Assembly: GCF_003574445.1 (NCBI RefSeq)
Contig: NZ_KZ984553.1
Location: 124,001 to 188,000 of the forward strand
DNA from: Streptomyces sp. YIM 130001
GTDB taxonomy: Bacteria > Actinomycetota > Actinomycetes > Streptomycetales > Streptomycetaceae
Length of the DNA: 64,000 nt
Direction: 5' to 3'
Positions 33,369-42,346 of the stretch are shown here, piece after piece. The notes beneath the pieces are model-generated. The model was not told the DNA's origin and did not search any database. It saw only the letters and a list, made by a program, of their open reading frames with translations. Positions within the stretch are counted from its first letter, which is position 1. Each line of letters starts with the position of its first letter. A program made the position numbers and the translations under genes.

Positions 33369-35336
33369 TCAGTCCCTGGCAGGCTCCACCGCATCGGCCT
33401 CCGGGCGCTCGAAGCGGCCGTCGAGGCGGGAGACCAGGCCGGTGACCTGGCGGGCGATGTCCGGGGCGGTCAGGCCGATCTCGGCGAGGATCTCCTTGCG
33501 CGAGGCGTGGTCGAGGAAGCGCGGCGGGATGCCGAAGTCCCGCAGCGGTACGTCGACGCCGGCGTCGCGCAGGGCCTGCGCGACGGCCGAACCGACGCCG
33601 CCCGCACGGCCGTTGTCCTCGACGGTGACGACCACGCGGTGCTGCTCGGCGAGCGGGGCGAGGGCCTCGTCGACGGGCTTGACCCAGCGCGGGTCGACCA
33701 CGGTGGTGGAGATGCCCTGCTTGTCGAGGAGCGAGGCGATCTCCAGGCACATCGGGGCGAGCGCGCCGACGGAGACGAGCAGTACGTCCGGGGTGTCGGT
33801 GCCTGCGCGGCGCAGCACGTCCATGCCGCCCGCGGTGCCGACGGCCGGTACCGCGGGGCCGACGACGCCCTTGGAGTAGCGGACCACGGTCGGGGCGTCG
33901 TCCACCTCGACGGCCTCGCGCAGCTGCAGGCGGACCTGTTCGGCGTCGCGCGGGGCGGCGAGCCGCAGGCCGGGGACGCACTGCAGGATCGACATGTCCC
34001 ACATGCCGTTGTGCGAGGCGCCGTCGTCGCCGGTGACGCCCGCCCGGTCCAGTACGAAGGTGACGCCGCACTTGTGCAGGGCCACGTCCATCAGGAGCTG
34101 GTCGAAGGCGCGGTTGAGGAAGGTGGCGTACACCGCGAAGACCGGGTGCAGGCCGCCGGTGGCCAGGCCCGCCGCGGTCACCGCGGCGTGCTGCTCGGCG
34201 ATGCCGACGTCGTAGACCCGTTTCGGGAAGGCCTCGGCGAACTTCTTCAGGCCGACCGGCTGCAGCATGGCCGCCGTGATGGCGACGATGTCCTTCCGCT
34301 CCTCGCCGAGCTTGACCATCTCGTCGCCGAAGACCGACGTCCAGGAGGCTGCGGACGCCTTGATGGGCAGACCGGTGTCGGGGTGGATCGGGCCGATGCC
34401 GTGGAAGCGGTCGGCCTCGTCCTGCTCGGCCGGCTGGTAACCGCGGCCCTTCTCGGTGAGGCAGTGCACGATGACCGGCCCGCCGAAGCGCTTGGCGCGG
34501 GTGAGCGCGGACTCCAGGGCCTCGATGTCGTGGCCGTCGATCGGGCCGACGTACTTCAGGCCGAGGTCCTCGAACATGCCCTGGGGGGCGATGAAGTCCT
34601 TCAGGCCCTTCTTCGCGCCGTGCAGGGTCTCGTAGAGCGGGCGGCCGACGACCGGGGTGCGCTCCAGGACCTCCTTGGTACGGCTCAGGAAGCGCTCGTA
34701 GCCGTCGGTGGTGCGCAGGGTCGCCAGGTGGTTCGCGAGGCCGCCGATGGTCGGTGCGTAGGAACGCTCGTTGTCGTTGACGACGAGGACCAGGGGGCGG
34801 TCCTTGGCGGCGGCGATGTTGTTCAGCGCCTCCCAGGCCATGCCGCCGGTCAGGGCGCCGTCGCCGATGACGGCGACCACGTGGTCGTCCCGCTCGAGCA
34901 CCTCGTTGGCCTTGGCGAGTCCGTCGGCCCAGCCGAGCACCGTCGAGGCGTGGCTGTTCTCGATCACGTCGTGCTCGGACTCGGCGCGGGACGGGTAGCC
35001 GGAGAGGCCGCCCTTGGCACGCAGGCGGTCGAAGTCCTGGCGGCCGGTGAGCAGCTTGTGGACATAGGACTGGTGTCCGGTGTCGAGGAGTACCCGGTCC
35101 TTCGGGGAGTCGAAGACGCGGTGCAGCGCGATGGTGAGCTCGACGACGCCCAGGTTGGGGCCGAGGTGGCCGCCGGTCTTGGAGACCGCGCCGACCAGGA
35201 AGGTGCGGATCTCGGCCGCCAGCTCCTCGAGCTGTTCGTGGCTGAGCCCGTCCAGGTCACGCGGCCCCTTGATACGGGTCAGCATGCCCGGCTTTCGCCC
35301 ACCACCCGGGACGGACGCGCTTTGCGCGGCTGCCAT
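33369..35336 (-). CDS. dxs: 1-deoxy-D-xylulose-5-phosphate synthase
   Basis: A 655-aa thiamine-diphosphate enzyme, the first step of the non-mevalonate isoprenoid pathway (pyruvate plus glyceraldehyde 3-phosphate). The ThDP motif begins at [20 protein letters not shown] and runs to LVVNDNE. The N-terminal domain has [18 protein letters not shown] (the histidine region), and the central domain has [15 protein letters not shown] with the catalytic glutamate and [19 protein letters not shown]. The ATG has AAGGAGG nine bases upstream; a second ATG at MLTRIKG is an alternative start. Some streptomycetes carry two dxs genes, so this may not be the only copy. Confidence 0.97.
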   Translation of the reverse strand: MAAAQSASVPGGGRKPGMLTRIKGPRDLDGLSHEQLEELAAEIRTFLVGAVSKTGGHLGPNLGVVELTIALHRVFDSPKDRVLLDTGHQSYVHKLLTGRQDFDRLRAKGGLSGYPSRAESEHDVIENSHASTVLGWADGLAKANEVLERDDHVVAVIGDGALTGGMAWEALNNIAAAKDRPLVLVVNDNERSYAPTIGGLANHLATLRTTDGYERFLSRTKEVLERTPVVGRPLYETLHGAKKGLKDFIAPQGMFEDLGLKYVGPIDGHDIEALESALTRAKRFGGPVIVHCLTEKGRGYQPAEQDEADRFHGIGPIHPDTGLPIKASAASWTSVFGDEMVKLGEERKDIVAITAAMLQPVGLKKFAEAFPKRVYDVGIAEQHAAVTAAGLATGGLHPVFAVYATFLNRAFDQLLMDVALHKCGVTFVLDRAGVTGDDGASHNGMWDMSILQCVPGLRLAAPRDAEQVRLQLREAVEVDDAPTVVRYSKGVVGPAVPAVGTAGGMDVLRRAGTDTPDVLLVSVGALAPMCLEIASLLDKQGISTTVVDPRWVKPVDEALAPLAEQHRVVVTVEDNGRAGGVGSAVAQALRDAGVDVPLRDFGIPPRFLDHASRKEILAEIGLTAPDIARQVTGLVSRLDGRFERPEADAVEPARD

Positions 35337-35477
35337 ACGCCGTGCCTCCTTGCAGTAGAGCCGTAGAGCTGTTCGAGCTGCTCCGGGTCTGTCGAGTCTA
35401 ATGTTCCGCCACGCACGCGCCGCGTGGGGTACGCCACCTGTACGGCCGGGCGGACGGGTGCCCCGGAACATGACGCA

Positions 35478-35516
35478 GGCGTGCCCGGCACCGGTTGCTC
35501 CGGTGCCGGGCACGCC
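35478..35516. terminator. 17-bp stem terminator after xylH
   Basis: A perfect 17-bp stem (arms beginning GGCGTGCCCGGCACCGG) with a 5-nt TTGCT loop, 43 bp downstream of the leftward xylH stop. Confidence 0.85.
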
Positions 35517-35558
35517 CGGTGACGCAAGGGGCTCGGTGACGAGCCCCAGCGGTCCGCG

Positions 35559-36866
35559 TCAGGTGCGGCCCGCGCTCTTCTGGGTCCTGCGGGACAGCGA
35601 GTCGATCACGACAGCGGCGAGCAGCACCGCACCGGTGATCATGAACTGGATCTCGCTCGCCATGCCGAGCAGGTTGAGTCCCTGCTGGATGGCCTGCAGG
35701 ACGAGCATGCCGAGCAGGGCCGACCAGACCTTGCCGCGGCCACCGAAGAGACTGGTGCCGCCGATCACCGCGGCGGCGATCACCAGCATCAGGGTGTTGC
35801 CGGCGCCCAGGTTCTTCGTCGCACCGCCGGAGAGCGAGGCGATGAAGAGGCCGCCGAAGGCCGCGAGCATGCCGGAGATCGCGAAGACCGTGATGCGGAT
35901 CCGGTCGACGTTGATACCGGCACGACGGGCGGCCTCGGCGTTGCCGCCCACCGCGAAGACCTGGCGGCCGAAGGTGGTGCGGCGGGCCACGAAGTCCGCG
36001 ATCAGCACGACCGCGAGGAACAGCACCAGGGCCAGCGGCAGACCGCGGGAGCCCTCGAGCTCGTTCAGGACGTAGGCGGTGGCGAGCACCAGGACCGCGA
36101 CGACGCCGGTGCGCAGCGCGATCTCGCTGGTCGGCCGGGACGGCAGGTTGGCCGCCTTGCGGCGCCGGGTGTCGATGAACAGCGACCCGGCGTACAGGAC
36201 GATCGCGACGATGGCCAGGGCGTACGCGACGGCCTTGTCCTCGAAGAAGTAGCCGGTCAGGTTCTCGACGACGCCGCCGGTGGGCGCATTGATGCTGCCC
36301 TCCTTGCCCATCAGCCAGATCTGCAGACCGCTCCAGCCGAGGAAGCCCGCGAGGGTGACCACGAAGGCGGGTACGCCGATCTTGGCGAAGAAGAAGCCGT
36401 GCAGCGCGCCGATGGCCGTACCGGCGAGCACGGCGACGATGACCGAGGGCCAGTCGCCCCAGCCGTTGGAGACGTTGAGGACGGCCCAGACCGCGGCGCC
36501 CGTGCCCGCGACCGAGCCGACCGACAGGTCGATCTCGCCGAGCAGCAGTACGAACACGATGCCGACGGCCATGATGCCGAGGCCGGAGGTGAAGACGGCG
36601 ATGTTGGTCAGGCTGCTCGCCGACAGGAACTTGTCGTTCTGTGCCTGGAAGACGATCGCGATGACGATCAGGCCGATGACGACGGGCAGCGAGCCCAGCT
36701 CGCCGCCGCGGATGCGGCGGGTGAACTCGGTGAGGTAGCCCTTGAACCCCTCCTCGCGCACGAGGAGTCGGGGGTCGACGGCGGCGGGTGCGGGTGCCGC
36801 GGAGCCCTCGTCGGCCGCGGGGGCGGCCTCGTCGGCGTCCGCTGCGTTCTTCTTGAGGTCGCTCAC
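35559..36866 (-). CDS. xylH: sugar ABC transporter permease XylH
   Basis: A 435-aa inner-membrane permease of the branched-chain/ribose/xylose type (MmsB/XylH), with about ten hydrophobic segments after a charged 45-residue N-terminus. Family marks are LGEIDLSVGSVAGTGAAVWAV in the first third, RTTFGRQVFAVGGNAEAARRAGINVDRIR before the last third, and GAGNTLMLVIAAAVIGGTSLFGGRGKVW. It pairs with XylG and the XylF lipoprotein to import a pentose, probably xylose. The GTG overlaps the xylG stop (GTGA), with AAGGAGG inside xylG, so the two are translationally coupled. Confidence 0.9.
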   Translation of the reverse strand: MSDLKKNAADADEAAPAADEGSAAPAPAAVDPRLLVREEGFKGYLTEFTRRIRGGELGSLPVVIGLIVIAIVFQAQNDKFLSASSLTNIAVFTSGLGIMAVGIVFVLLLGEIDLSVGSVAGTGAAVWAVLNVSNGWGDWPSVIVAVLAGTAIGALHGFFFAKIGVPAFVVTLAGFLGWSGLQIWLMGKEGSINAPTGGVVENLTGYFFEDKAVAYALAIVAIVLYAGSLFIDTRRRKAANLPSRPTSEIALRTGVVAVLVLATAYVLNELEGSRGLPLALVLFLAVVLIADFVARRTTFGRQVFAVGGNAEAARRAGINVDRIRITVFAISGMLAAFGGLFIASLSGGATKNLGAGNTLMLVIAAAVIGGTSLFGGRGKVWSALLGMLVLQAIQQGLNLLGMASEIQFMITGAVLLAAVVIDSLSRRTQKSAGRT

Positions 36867-37669
36867 TTCGCGTCCTCCTTCGTGACCGTGCTGTCGGTGG
36901 CGCCACTGGTGCGTGCCCTGCGGCGGGTCACGGCATTGTCGGAGGCTCCGGTGATCGCCGCGATGATCTCTTCGTGGCTGGTGTTCTCTACGTCGTAGAC
37001 ACCGTTGTTGCGGCCGAGGCGCAGCACCGCGACGCGGTCCGCGACGGCCTGTACGTCGGCCATGTTGTGGCTGACGAGGATGACGCCGTGGCCTCGTTCA
37101 CGCAGCCGCTCGACCAGGTCGAGGACCTGTGCGGTCTGCTCGACGCCGAGGGCGGCGGTCGGCTCGTCGAGGATGACCACCTTCGGGTCGCCGACGAGCG
37201 CGCGGGCGATGGCGACGACCTGGCGCTGGCCGCCGGAGAGCGAGGCGACCGGGATGCGGACGCTGGGGATGCGGATGGAGAGCGTCTCGAGCAGCTCCTT
37301 GGCCCGCTTCTCCATGGCGATCTCGTCCAGGATCGTGCTCTTGCGGACCTCGCTGCCGAGGAACAGGTTGGCGACGACGTCGAGGTTGTCGCAGAGCGCG
37401 AGGTCCTGGTAGACGGTGGCGACGCCGAGTCCCTGGGCGTCGTGCGGCCGCTGAATGCGGACCGACTTGCCTTCCCACTCGATGGTGCCGTCGTCGATCG
37501 GGTGGACCCCCGAGATGGTCTTGACGAGGGTGGACTTGCCGGCGCCGTTGTCGCCCACAAGGGCGACCACCTCACCGGCGCGGATCTCCAGGTCGACGTC
37601 GGTCAGCGCCTGGACGGCACCGAACCGCTTGGAGACTCCGCGCAACGCCAGCACGGGCGATGCGGACAC
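36863..37669 (-). CDS. xylG: sugar ABC transporter ATP-binding protein XylG (single-domain)
   Basis: A 268-aa ATPase with one nucleotide-binding domain: Walker A GDNGAGKST near 40, Q-loop TVYQDLALCDNL, signature LSGGQRQ near 147, Walker B VVILDEPTAALG and the H-loop VSHNM. E. coli XylG and RbsA have two such domains in about 500 residues, so this protein must work as a dimer. The C-terminus adds a basic 30-residue tail. The GTG start has AAGGAG upstream. Between it and xylF lie 224 bp containing two strong hairpins, so the ATPase and permease are probably made at a lower level than the binding protein. Confidence 0.9.
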   Translation of the reverse strand: MSASPVLALRGVSKRFGAVQALTDVDLEIRAGEVVALVGDNGAGKSTLVKTISGVHPIDDGTIEWEGKSVRIQRPHDAQGLGVATVYQDLALCDNLDVVANLFLGSEVRKSTILDEIAMEKRAKELLETLSIRIPSVRIPVASLSGGQRQVVAIARALVGDPKVVILDEPTAALGVEQTAQVLDLVERLRERGHGVILVSHNMADVQAVADRVAVLRLGRNNGVYDVENTSHEEIIAAITGASDNAVTRRRARTSGATDSTVTKEDAK

Positions 37670-37779
37670 GTGAATCAGCTCCTTCGCCGCCGTTGTTCGG
37701 CGGGGAACGGGTGCGCTCGTACCGGCGACGGCCGGTACGGCGCGGAAGGCTAGGGCGCGGAACGCGGCGCCCGGGGCCC

Positions 37780-37811
37780 GCCCGCCGACAGCGGGGTGGA
37801 GGTCGGCGGGC
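37780..37811. terminator. hairpin 2 in the xylF-xylG gap
   Basis: GCCCGCCGAC and GTCGGCGGGC form a perfect 10-bp stem with a 12-nt loop. With the neighbouring hairpin it may attenuate transcription from xylF into xylGH. Confidence 0.6.
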
Positions 37812-37832
37812 AGGCGCCCGGGTCGCCGCGCG

Positions 37833-37875
37833 GCGGCGGGGAGACGGGCCGGGTGACCCGGGGCCTCCCCGCCGC
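37833..37875. terminator. hairpin 1 in the xylF-xylG gap
   Basis: GCGGCGGGGAG and CTCCCCGCCGC form an 11-bp stem around a loop that itself contains CGGGT-G-ACCCG. It starts 18 bp after the xylF stop. Confidence 0.7.
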
Positions 37876-37893
37876 GCGTGCCGCGGACGGGAG

Positions 37894-38988
37894 TTACTTG
37901 ATACCGGCCGCTGCGCAGGCCTTCTTGAACTCCGCGGTGCAGATCTCGCTGGTCTTGTAGACCTTGTCCTTGACGACCGTGTCCTTGAGCTCGTCCTTGG
38001 TCACGACCTGGGCGTCGTAGAGCTTCGCGGGCGTGCCCTTGAACTCACCGCTGATCGAGTTGACCTTGGTGGGCGTGAGGTCCTTGATGTCCTTGTCCTC
38101 GAGCAGACGGACCGCGATCTCGGCGGTGGTCTCGGCCTCCGGCTTGATCTGCTTGTAGATCGTGAAGGCCTGCTTGCCGGACAGGACCCGCTGGACACCG
38201 GCGAGTTCGGCGTCCTGACCGCCGACCGGGACCTTCACGCCGCGCTTGTCGAGCGCGGTGATGATGCCGCCGGCCATGCCGTCGTTGGCGGAGTAGACGC
38301 CCTCGAAGCCGTCCTTGCCGAGGGAGTCGATGGCCGCGGCCATCTTCTTGTTCGCCTCGTCCGGCGACCAGTCCGGGATGTCCTGCTCGTAGACGACCTT
38401 GCCGACCTGCTTGTCCAGGACGGTGTGCGCGCCCTTCTTGAACAGCGGGGCGTTCGGGTCGGTCGGCGAGCCGTTGATCATGACGACGTTGGCTTTCTTG
38501 GCCTTGTCGCCGAGCGCCTTGACCAGGCCCTCGCCCTGCAGGCGGCCGATCTTCTCGTTGTCGTAGCTCACGTAGGCGTCCAGCGGACCCTCGGCGAGAC
38601 GGTCGTACGCGACGACCTTGACGCCCTGGTCCTTGGCCTTCTTCACCCAGGACTTGGTGGCCTTGAAGTCCACCGAGTCCAGGATGATCACCTTGACACC
38701 CTCGGTGAGCAGTGCCTCGAACTGCTTCTTCTGGGTCTCGGTGTCCTGCGCGGCGTTGTTGTACTTGACATCGCAGTCGTCGCAGAGCTCGGCGATCTTC
38801 TTCTCGATGATCGGCCGGTCGAAGGTCTCGTAGCGCGTGGTCTTGTTCTCCGGCAGCAGCAGACCGATGGTCTTGTTGTCGCCGTCGCCGCCCGAGTCCT
38901 TGTCGCCGGCCTTGCCACAGGCGGTCATGGCGAGGGCCATGGAGACCGTCGCGGTACCGATGACGACGCGGCGCGTCATTGCGTTCAT
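37894..38988 (-). CDS. xylF: sugar-binding lipoprotein XylF
   Basis: A 364-aa periplasmic-binding-protein family member of the ribose/xylose type, attached to the outer face of the membrane. The lipobox is MTAC, with the lipidated Cys at 24. The mature protein has two lobes; the conserved stretches are KTIGLLLPENKTTRYETFDRP, GVKVIILDSVDFKATKSWVKKAKDQGVKVVAYDRLAEG and GVYSANDGMAGGIITALDKRG. The overall match is to D-xylose-binding XylF. The ATG follows GGAGG. It heads the operon after a 120-bp promoter region adjacent to the ROK regulator. The gene probably has far higher expression than xylGH because of the hairpins that follow. Confidence 0.92.
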   Translation of the reverse strand: MNAMTRRVVIGTATVSMALAMTACGKAGDKDSGGDGDNKTIGLLLPENKTTRYETFDRPIIEKKIAELCDDCDVKYNNAAQDTETQKKQFEALLTEGVKVIILDSVDFKATKSWVKKAKDQGVKVVAYDRLAEGPLDAYVSYDNEKIGRLQGEGLVKALGDKAKKANVVMINGSPTDPNAPLFKKGAHTVLDKQVGKVVYEQDIPDWSPDEANKKMAAAIDSLGKDGFEGVYSANDGMAGGIITALDKRGVKVPVGGQDAELAGVQRVLSGKQAFTIYKQIKPEAETTAEIAVRLLEDKDIKDLTPTKVNSISGEFKGTPAKLYDAQVVTKDELKDTVVKDKVYKTSEICTAEFKKACAAAGIK

Positions 38989-39064
38989 TGGGGTGCCTCC
39001 CTGACGTGGCCGCGTCCTTGCGACCGAGGTGACCGGAAGTCAACTCGGCCGCGAGGGCAGCGTC

Positions 39065-39079
39065 AAGGAGTAAATCCTT
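39065..39079. promoter_or_regulatory. inverted repeat upstream of xylF
   Basis: AAGGA-GTAAA-TCCTT, a 5-bp inverted repeat in the region between the ROK stop and the xylF start. It is a candidate operator for the neighbouring regulator, though the binding protein is unproven. Confidence 0.4.
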
Positions 39080-39108
39080 AACGAGATGACAACGGTGCCA
39101 TGCGTTAT

Positions 39109-40308
39109 CTAAGTGAAGGCAGGTACGGAGGCACCGATCGTGCCGTCCAAAAGGGTCGAATCGCCCATCTCGTTGAGCGCCAGAGCCAGCGCGCCCAGCA
39201 CCTCGGCCCGCCCGCCGAGCGCCCCTGGAAGCACCGAGAGCTGCCGCGCCGCACTGGGGATCGCGTACCGCCCCACCGACTCCCGGATGGGCCCGAGGAC
39301 CAGCTCACCGGACTCGGCGAGGTCGCCGCCGAGCACCACTCGGGAGGGGTTGAGCAGATTGCACAGGTTGGCCACTCCGCTGCCGATGTGGCGTCCGACG
39401 TCGGCGATCACCCGCCGGCAGCCCGGATCGCCCTCACGGGCCATGCGGACGACCTTCTCCATGCTCAGGTCCGTACCGTGGCTCGACTCCAGGAGCGGCA
39501 GCACGTACCGGGCGGCGGTGAAGGTCTCCAGACAGCCGCGGTTGCCGCACCGGCACACCGGTCCCGCCTCGTCGAGCGTGATGTGCCCGATCTCGCCCGC
39601 GGTGCCGCCGGGGCCGCGGTAGATCTCGCCGTTGATCACCAGACCGGATCCGACGCCGCTGGCGACCTTGATGTACGCCAGGTCCTTCACGCCGCGTCCG
39701 CTGCCCCAGACGAGCTCGCCGAGCGCGCCCAGGTTCGCGTCGTTGTCGACGGCCACCGGGACGCCCAGACGGGCGCGCAGCTCCTCGGCGGGGTTGGTGC
39801 CCGTCCAGCCCGGCAGGATGGATGTGGAGCCGAGCGTGCCGGACTCCACGTCGATCGGACCGGGGACACCGAGGCCCACACCCGCCACCTTGGCGCGGTC
39901 CATGCCGGTGCCGTCGATCAAGCGGCCGACGAGTTCGTGGGCCCGGTCGAGGCCCTGGGCGGCCGAGGCGTCCACGTCCAGCGGCTCGGCCTCCTCGGCG
40001 AGCACCTGGTGGGCCAGATTGCCCACCGCCACCCGCAGGTGGGTATGGCCGAAGTCGACGCCGACCACCAGGCCGGCGTCGCCGCTGAGCGAGACGCTGC
40101 GGGCTCTGCGGCCGCCCGCCGAGGTGGGGGTCACCTCGACCGTTCCGCCGTCCTTCAGCTCGCGCACGATGTTGGACACGGTCGCCGCCGACAGGCCCGT
40201 CGACCTGGCGATCTCGGCCTGAGTGAGCGATCCCGCCCTGCGGACGGCACGGACCACGCGCTCGAGATTCGCCCGGTGCAACGACGTCTGCGATCCCGGA
40301 GTCTCCAT
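39109..40308 (-). CDS. rok7B7: ROK-family transcriptional regulator (Rok7B7-like)
   Basis: A 399-aa regulator. A MarR-like winged helix lies at about residues 18-65 (GSLTQAEIARSTGLSAATVSNIVREL), then a ROK sugar-kinase-like domain. It keeps the zinc motif with CRCGNRGCLETF, but as a regulator it need not phosphorylate. In S. coelicolor the protein at this locus, Rok7B7 (SCO6008), sits beside xylFGH and affects xylose uptake, carbon control and antibiotics. The ATG was chosen over upstream codons because METPGSQTS opens the regular region and a CTCTAAATAGAG palindrome overlaps its predicted -10. It is flanked by xylF on one side and a sugar ABC operon on the other. Confidence 0.87.
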   Translation of the reverse strand: METPGSQTSLHRANLERVVRAVRRAGSLTQAEIARSTGLSAATVSNIVRELKDGGTVEVTPTSAGGRRARSVSLSGDAGLVVGVDFGHTHLRVAVGNLAHQVLAEEAEPLDVDASAAQGLDRAHELVGRLIDGTGMDRAKVAGVGLGVPGPIDVESGTLGSTSILPGWTGTNPAEELRARLGVPVAVDNDANLGALGELVWGSGRGVKDLAYIKVASGVGSGLVINGEIYRGPGGTAGEIGHITLDEAGPVCRCGNRGCLETFTAARYVLPLLESSHGTDLSMEKVVRMAREGDPGCRRVIADVGRHIGSGVANLCNLLNPSRVVLGGDLAESGELVLGPIRESVGRYAIPSAARQLSVLPGALGGRAEVLGALALALNEMGDSTLLDGTIGASVPAFT

Positions 40309-40346
40309 TGACTCAACTGCTCCCGCTCTTGAATCCAACATGTGAA

Positions 40347-40358
40347 CTCTAAATAGAG
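40347..40358. promoter_or_regulatory. palindrome overlapping the rok7B7 promoter
   Basis: CTCTA-AA-TAGAG, a 12-bp inverted repeat. Read on the minus strand, TTGACG (40381 to 40376) and TCTATT (40357 to 40352) are spaced by 18 bp, so the repeat covers the -10 box. It is well placed for autoregulation. Confidence 0.55.
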
Positions 40359-40439
40359 ACTTTGCCGCCACGTCCCGTCAAGTACTTGAGCAGAACGCGG
40401 AAAGCGCCCGGCGGCGGTCGGGCCGACAGGCGCTTCGAT

Positions 40440-40463
40440 GCCGGTACGTGGGCACGTACCGGC
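40440..40463. terminator. hairpin terminator after the first sugar-permease operon
   Basis: GCCGGTACGTG and CACGTACCGGC form an almost loopless 11-bp stem just downstream of the leftward permease gene at 40473. Confidence 0.75.
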
Positions 40464-40472
40464 GGTACCGCG

Positions 40473-41357
40473 CTACTTCACGGATCCGGCCGTGAGCCCG
40501 GAGACCACGTGCCGCTCGATGAACGCGAACAACACGATGACCGGCACGATCGCCACCACCGAAGCGGCGAACAGGTAGTTCCACTCCACCGTGTAGGCAC
40601 CGATGAAGTTGTTGATGCCGACGGTGAGGGGCTGCTTGTCGGGCTCCGTGGTGAGTGTGAGGCCCATCACGAACTCGTTCCAGGAGGTGATGAAAGTGAA
40701 GATGACCGCGGTCACCACTCCGGGCAGCGCGAGCGGCAGCGTCACCTTCACCATCGCGCCGAACCGGCTCGCGCCGTCCACCATCGCCGCCTCCTCCAGT
40801 TCGGGCGGGATGGAGCTGATGTAGGCGGTCAGGATCCAGACGGCGAACGCGAGGTTGAACGCCGCGTTCGTGAGGATCAGCGTCCACACCGAGTTGAGCA
40901 TCTCCAGCTGGTGGAACTCGCGGTAGAGACCGACGAGCAGCGCGGTCGGCTGGAACATCTGCGTGACGAGCACGAGGAGCAGGAAGATCTTGCGCCCGCG
41001 GAAGCGCACCCGCGCCGTGTAGTACGCGGCCGGCAGCGACACCAGCAGGACGAGCAATGTGGCGCCGCCCGCGACGAGCAGCGTGACCTGAAGGTTCTGC
41101 CCGAGCTCCGATTCCTTCCAGACCTCGATGAAGTTCGACCACTCGAGGTTCTGCGGCAGGTAAGTCCGGTCCCTGAGCTCGCTCTTGGGCCGCAGTGCGG
41201 TGACGACCATCTCCAGGTACGGCGCGAGGAACAGCGCCGCGAGCAGCCAGGCGACGGCCGTGACGACCAGCGTGCGGGGCCGGAAGGTGCGCTTCTTGGG
41301 CGGTCGGGGTTCGGGCGTGGGCGTCGTACTGCCCCGGGTCGCCGTGGCGGTGGCCAT
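40473..41357 (-). CDS. carbohydrate ABC transporter permease (MalG type), system 1
   Basis: A 294-aa CUT1-family permease with six hydrophobic segments and the conserved cytoplasmic EAA loop ELEEAAMVDGASRFGAMVKVTLPLALPG. It would form a heterodimeric channel with the permease encoded just upstream. The ATG overlaps the previous stop codon (TGATG), giving tight coupling; a codon six residues earlier is possible but lies inside the upstream gene. Together with the binding protein at 42347 it makes a complete sugar-uptake set lacking an ATPase. In streptomycetes CUT1 systems usually share the MsiK ATPase. The sugar is unknown. Confidence 0.9.
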   Translation of the reverse strand: MATATATRGSTTPTPEPRPPKKRTFRPRTLVVTAVAWLLAALFLAPYLEMVVTALRPKSELRDRTYLPQNLEWSNFIEVWKESELGQNLQVTLLVAGGATLLVLLVSLPAAYYTARVRFRGRKIFLLLVLVTQMFQPTALLVGLYREFHQLEMLNSVWTLILTNAAFNLAFAVWILTAYISSIPPELEEAAMVDGASRFGAMVKVTLPLALPGVVTAVIFTFITSWNEFVMGLTLTTEPDKQPLTVGINNFIGAYTVEWNYLFAASVVAIVPVIVLFAFIERHVVSGLTAGSVK

Positions 41358-42304
41358 CAGTCCTCCTCGTTCCACCGGCTGACCTTCAGGAAGATCAGCA
41401 CGAGCACCACGACCATCGCGAAGTTGACCACGGACATCGCGGCGGACTCCCCGATGTCGGTCTCCTTCAGCTTGTACATGAACACCATGGTCGTGGAGGT
41501 GTCATGGCCCGGGCCGCCCTGCGTCATGGCCCAGATGATCGGGAAGGAGTTGAAGACGTTGATGAGGTTGATGACCACGCCGACCAGGAAGGCGGGCCGC
41601 AGCATCGGCAGCGTGACATGGCGGTACGTCTGCCAGGGCCCCGATCCGTCGAGTCGCGCCGCCTCGTAGACGTCGGACGGGATGGTCTGCAGTCCCGCGA
41701 GCAGCGTGTACGTGGTGAACGGCAGCGAGACGAAGACCGCGACCGCCATCATCCACGGCCAGGCCGTCGACGAACTACCCAGCCAGTCCTTGGAGTTGTC
41801 GATGATTCCGAGGTCGAGCATCAGGGTGTTCAGGACGCCCGCGGTGCGGTTGAGCATCCACTTGAAGCCGATCGCGGTCATCAGGACGGATGCGGCCCAC
41901 GGGGCGATGAGCGCCCAGCGGGTGATGCGCCGGCCGGGGAACTTCTGGTTGAACAGCTGGGCGAGGGCCAGTGAGAGCAGCATCGTCACGGACACCACGA
42001 CGACGGTCCAGACGACCGTCCACACCAGCACCGAGGCGAAGTCGGTCTCCTCGAAGAGCTTCTTGTACTTGTCCGTGCCGGCGCTGCCGCGGACGATGCC
42101 GGCGATGGAGATGTTCAGGAACGAGGTGCGGACCAGCTCGAAGATCGGCCAGATGACCACCACGAGGATCAGCAGGATGACGGGCGCAATCCAGGGCAGC
42201 GGGCCGAGCCGGGCGATGCCGCTGCGGCGGCTCTTCGGCCTGGGTGCGCGCCCGCCCCGTCCCCGGCCTGGCTCGACCGGGGACGGAGGGGCCTTCAGTG
42301 ACAC
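41357..42304 (-). CDS. carbohydrate ABC transporter permease (MalF type), system 1
   Basis: A 315-aa CUT1 permease with six membrane segments after a basic, Pro/Arg-rich N-terminus of about 30 residues. The EAA loop is VYEAARLDGSGPWQTYRHVTLPMLRP. It partners the MalG-type gene that starts on its stop codon. The GTG start has AAGGAGAG upstream. It follows the binding-protein gene by 42 bp on the same strand. Sugar specificity is not visible in permease sequence; the operon's dre-like site hints at amino sugars. Confidence 0.9.
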   Translation of the reverse strand: MSLKAPPSPVEPGRGRGGRAPRPKSRRSGIARLGPLPWIAPVILLILVVVIWPIFELVRTSFLNISIAGIVRGSAGTDKYKKLFEETDFASVLVWTVVWTVVVVSVTMLLSLALAQLFNQKFPGRRITRWALIAPWAASVLMTAIGFKWMLNRTAGVLNTLMLDLGIIDNSKDWLGSSSTAWPWMMAVAVFVSLPFTTYTLLAGLQTIPSDVYEAARLDGSGPWQTYRHVTLPMLRPAFLVGVVINLINVFNSFPIIWAMTQGGPGHDTSTTMVFMYKLKETDIGESAAMSVVNFAMVVVLVLIFLKVSRWNEED

Positions 42305-42346
42305 GAGCTCTCCTTGTGAAGAGGGTGAACGCAGCGCGGGAGCCGC

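Noticed and set aside
37767..37832. GGCGCCCGGG occurring twice as an outer stem
   Set aside because: The two copies are direct, not inverted, so they do not extend the hairpin.
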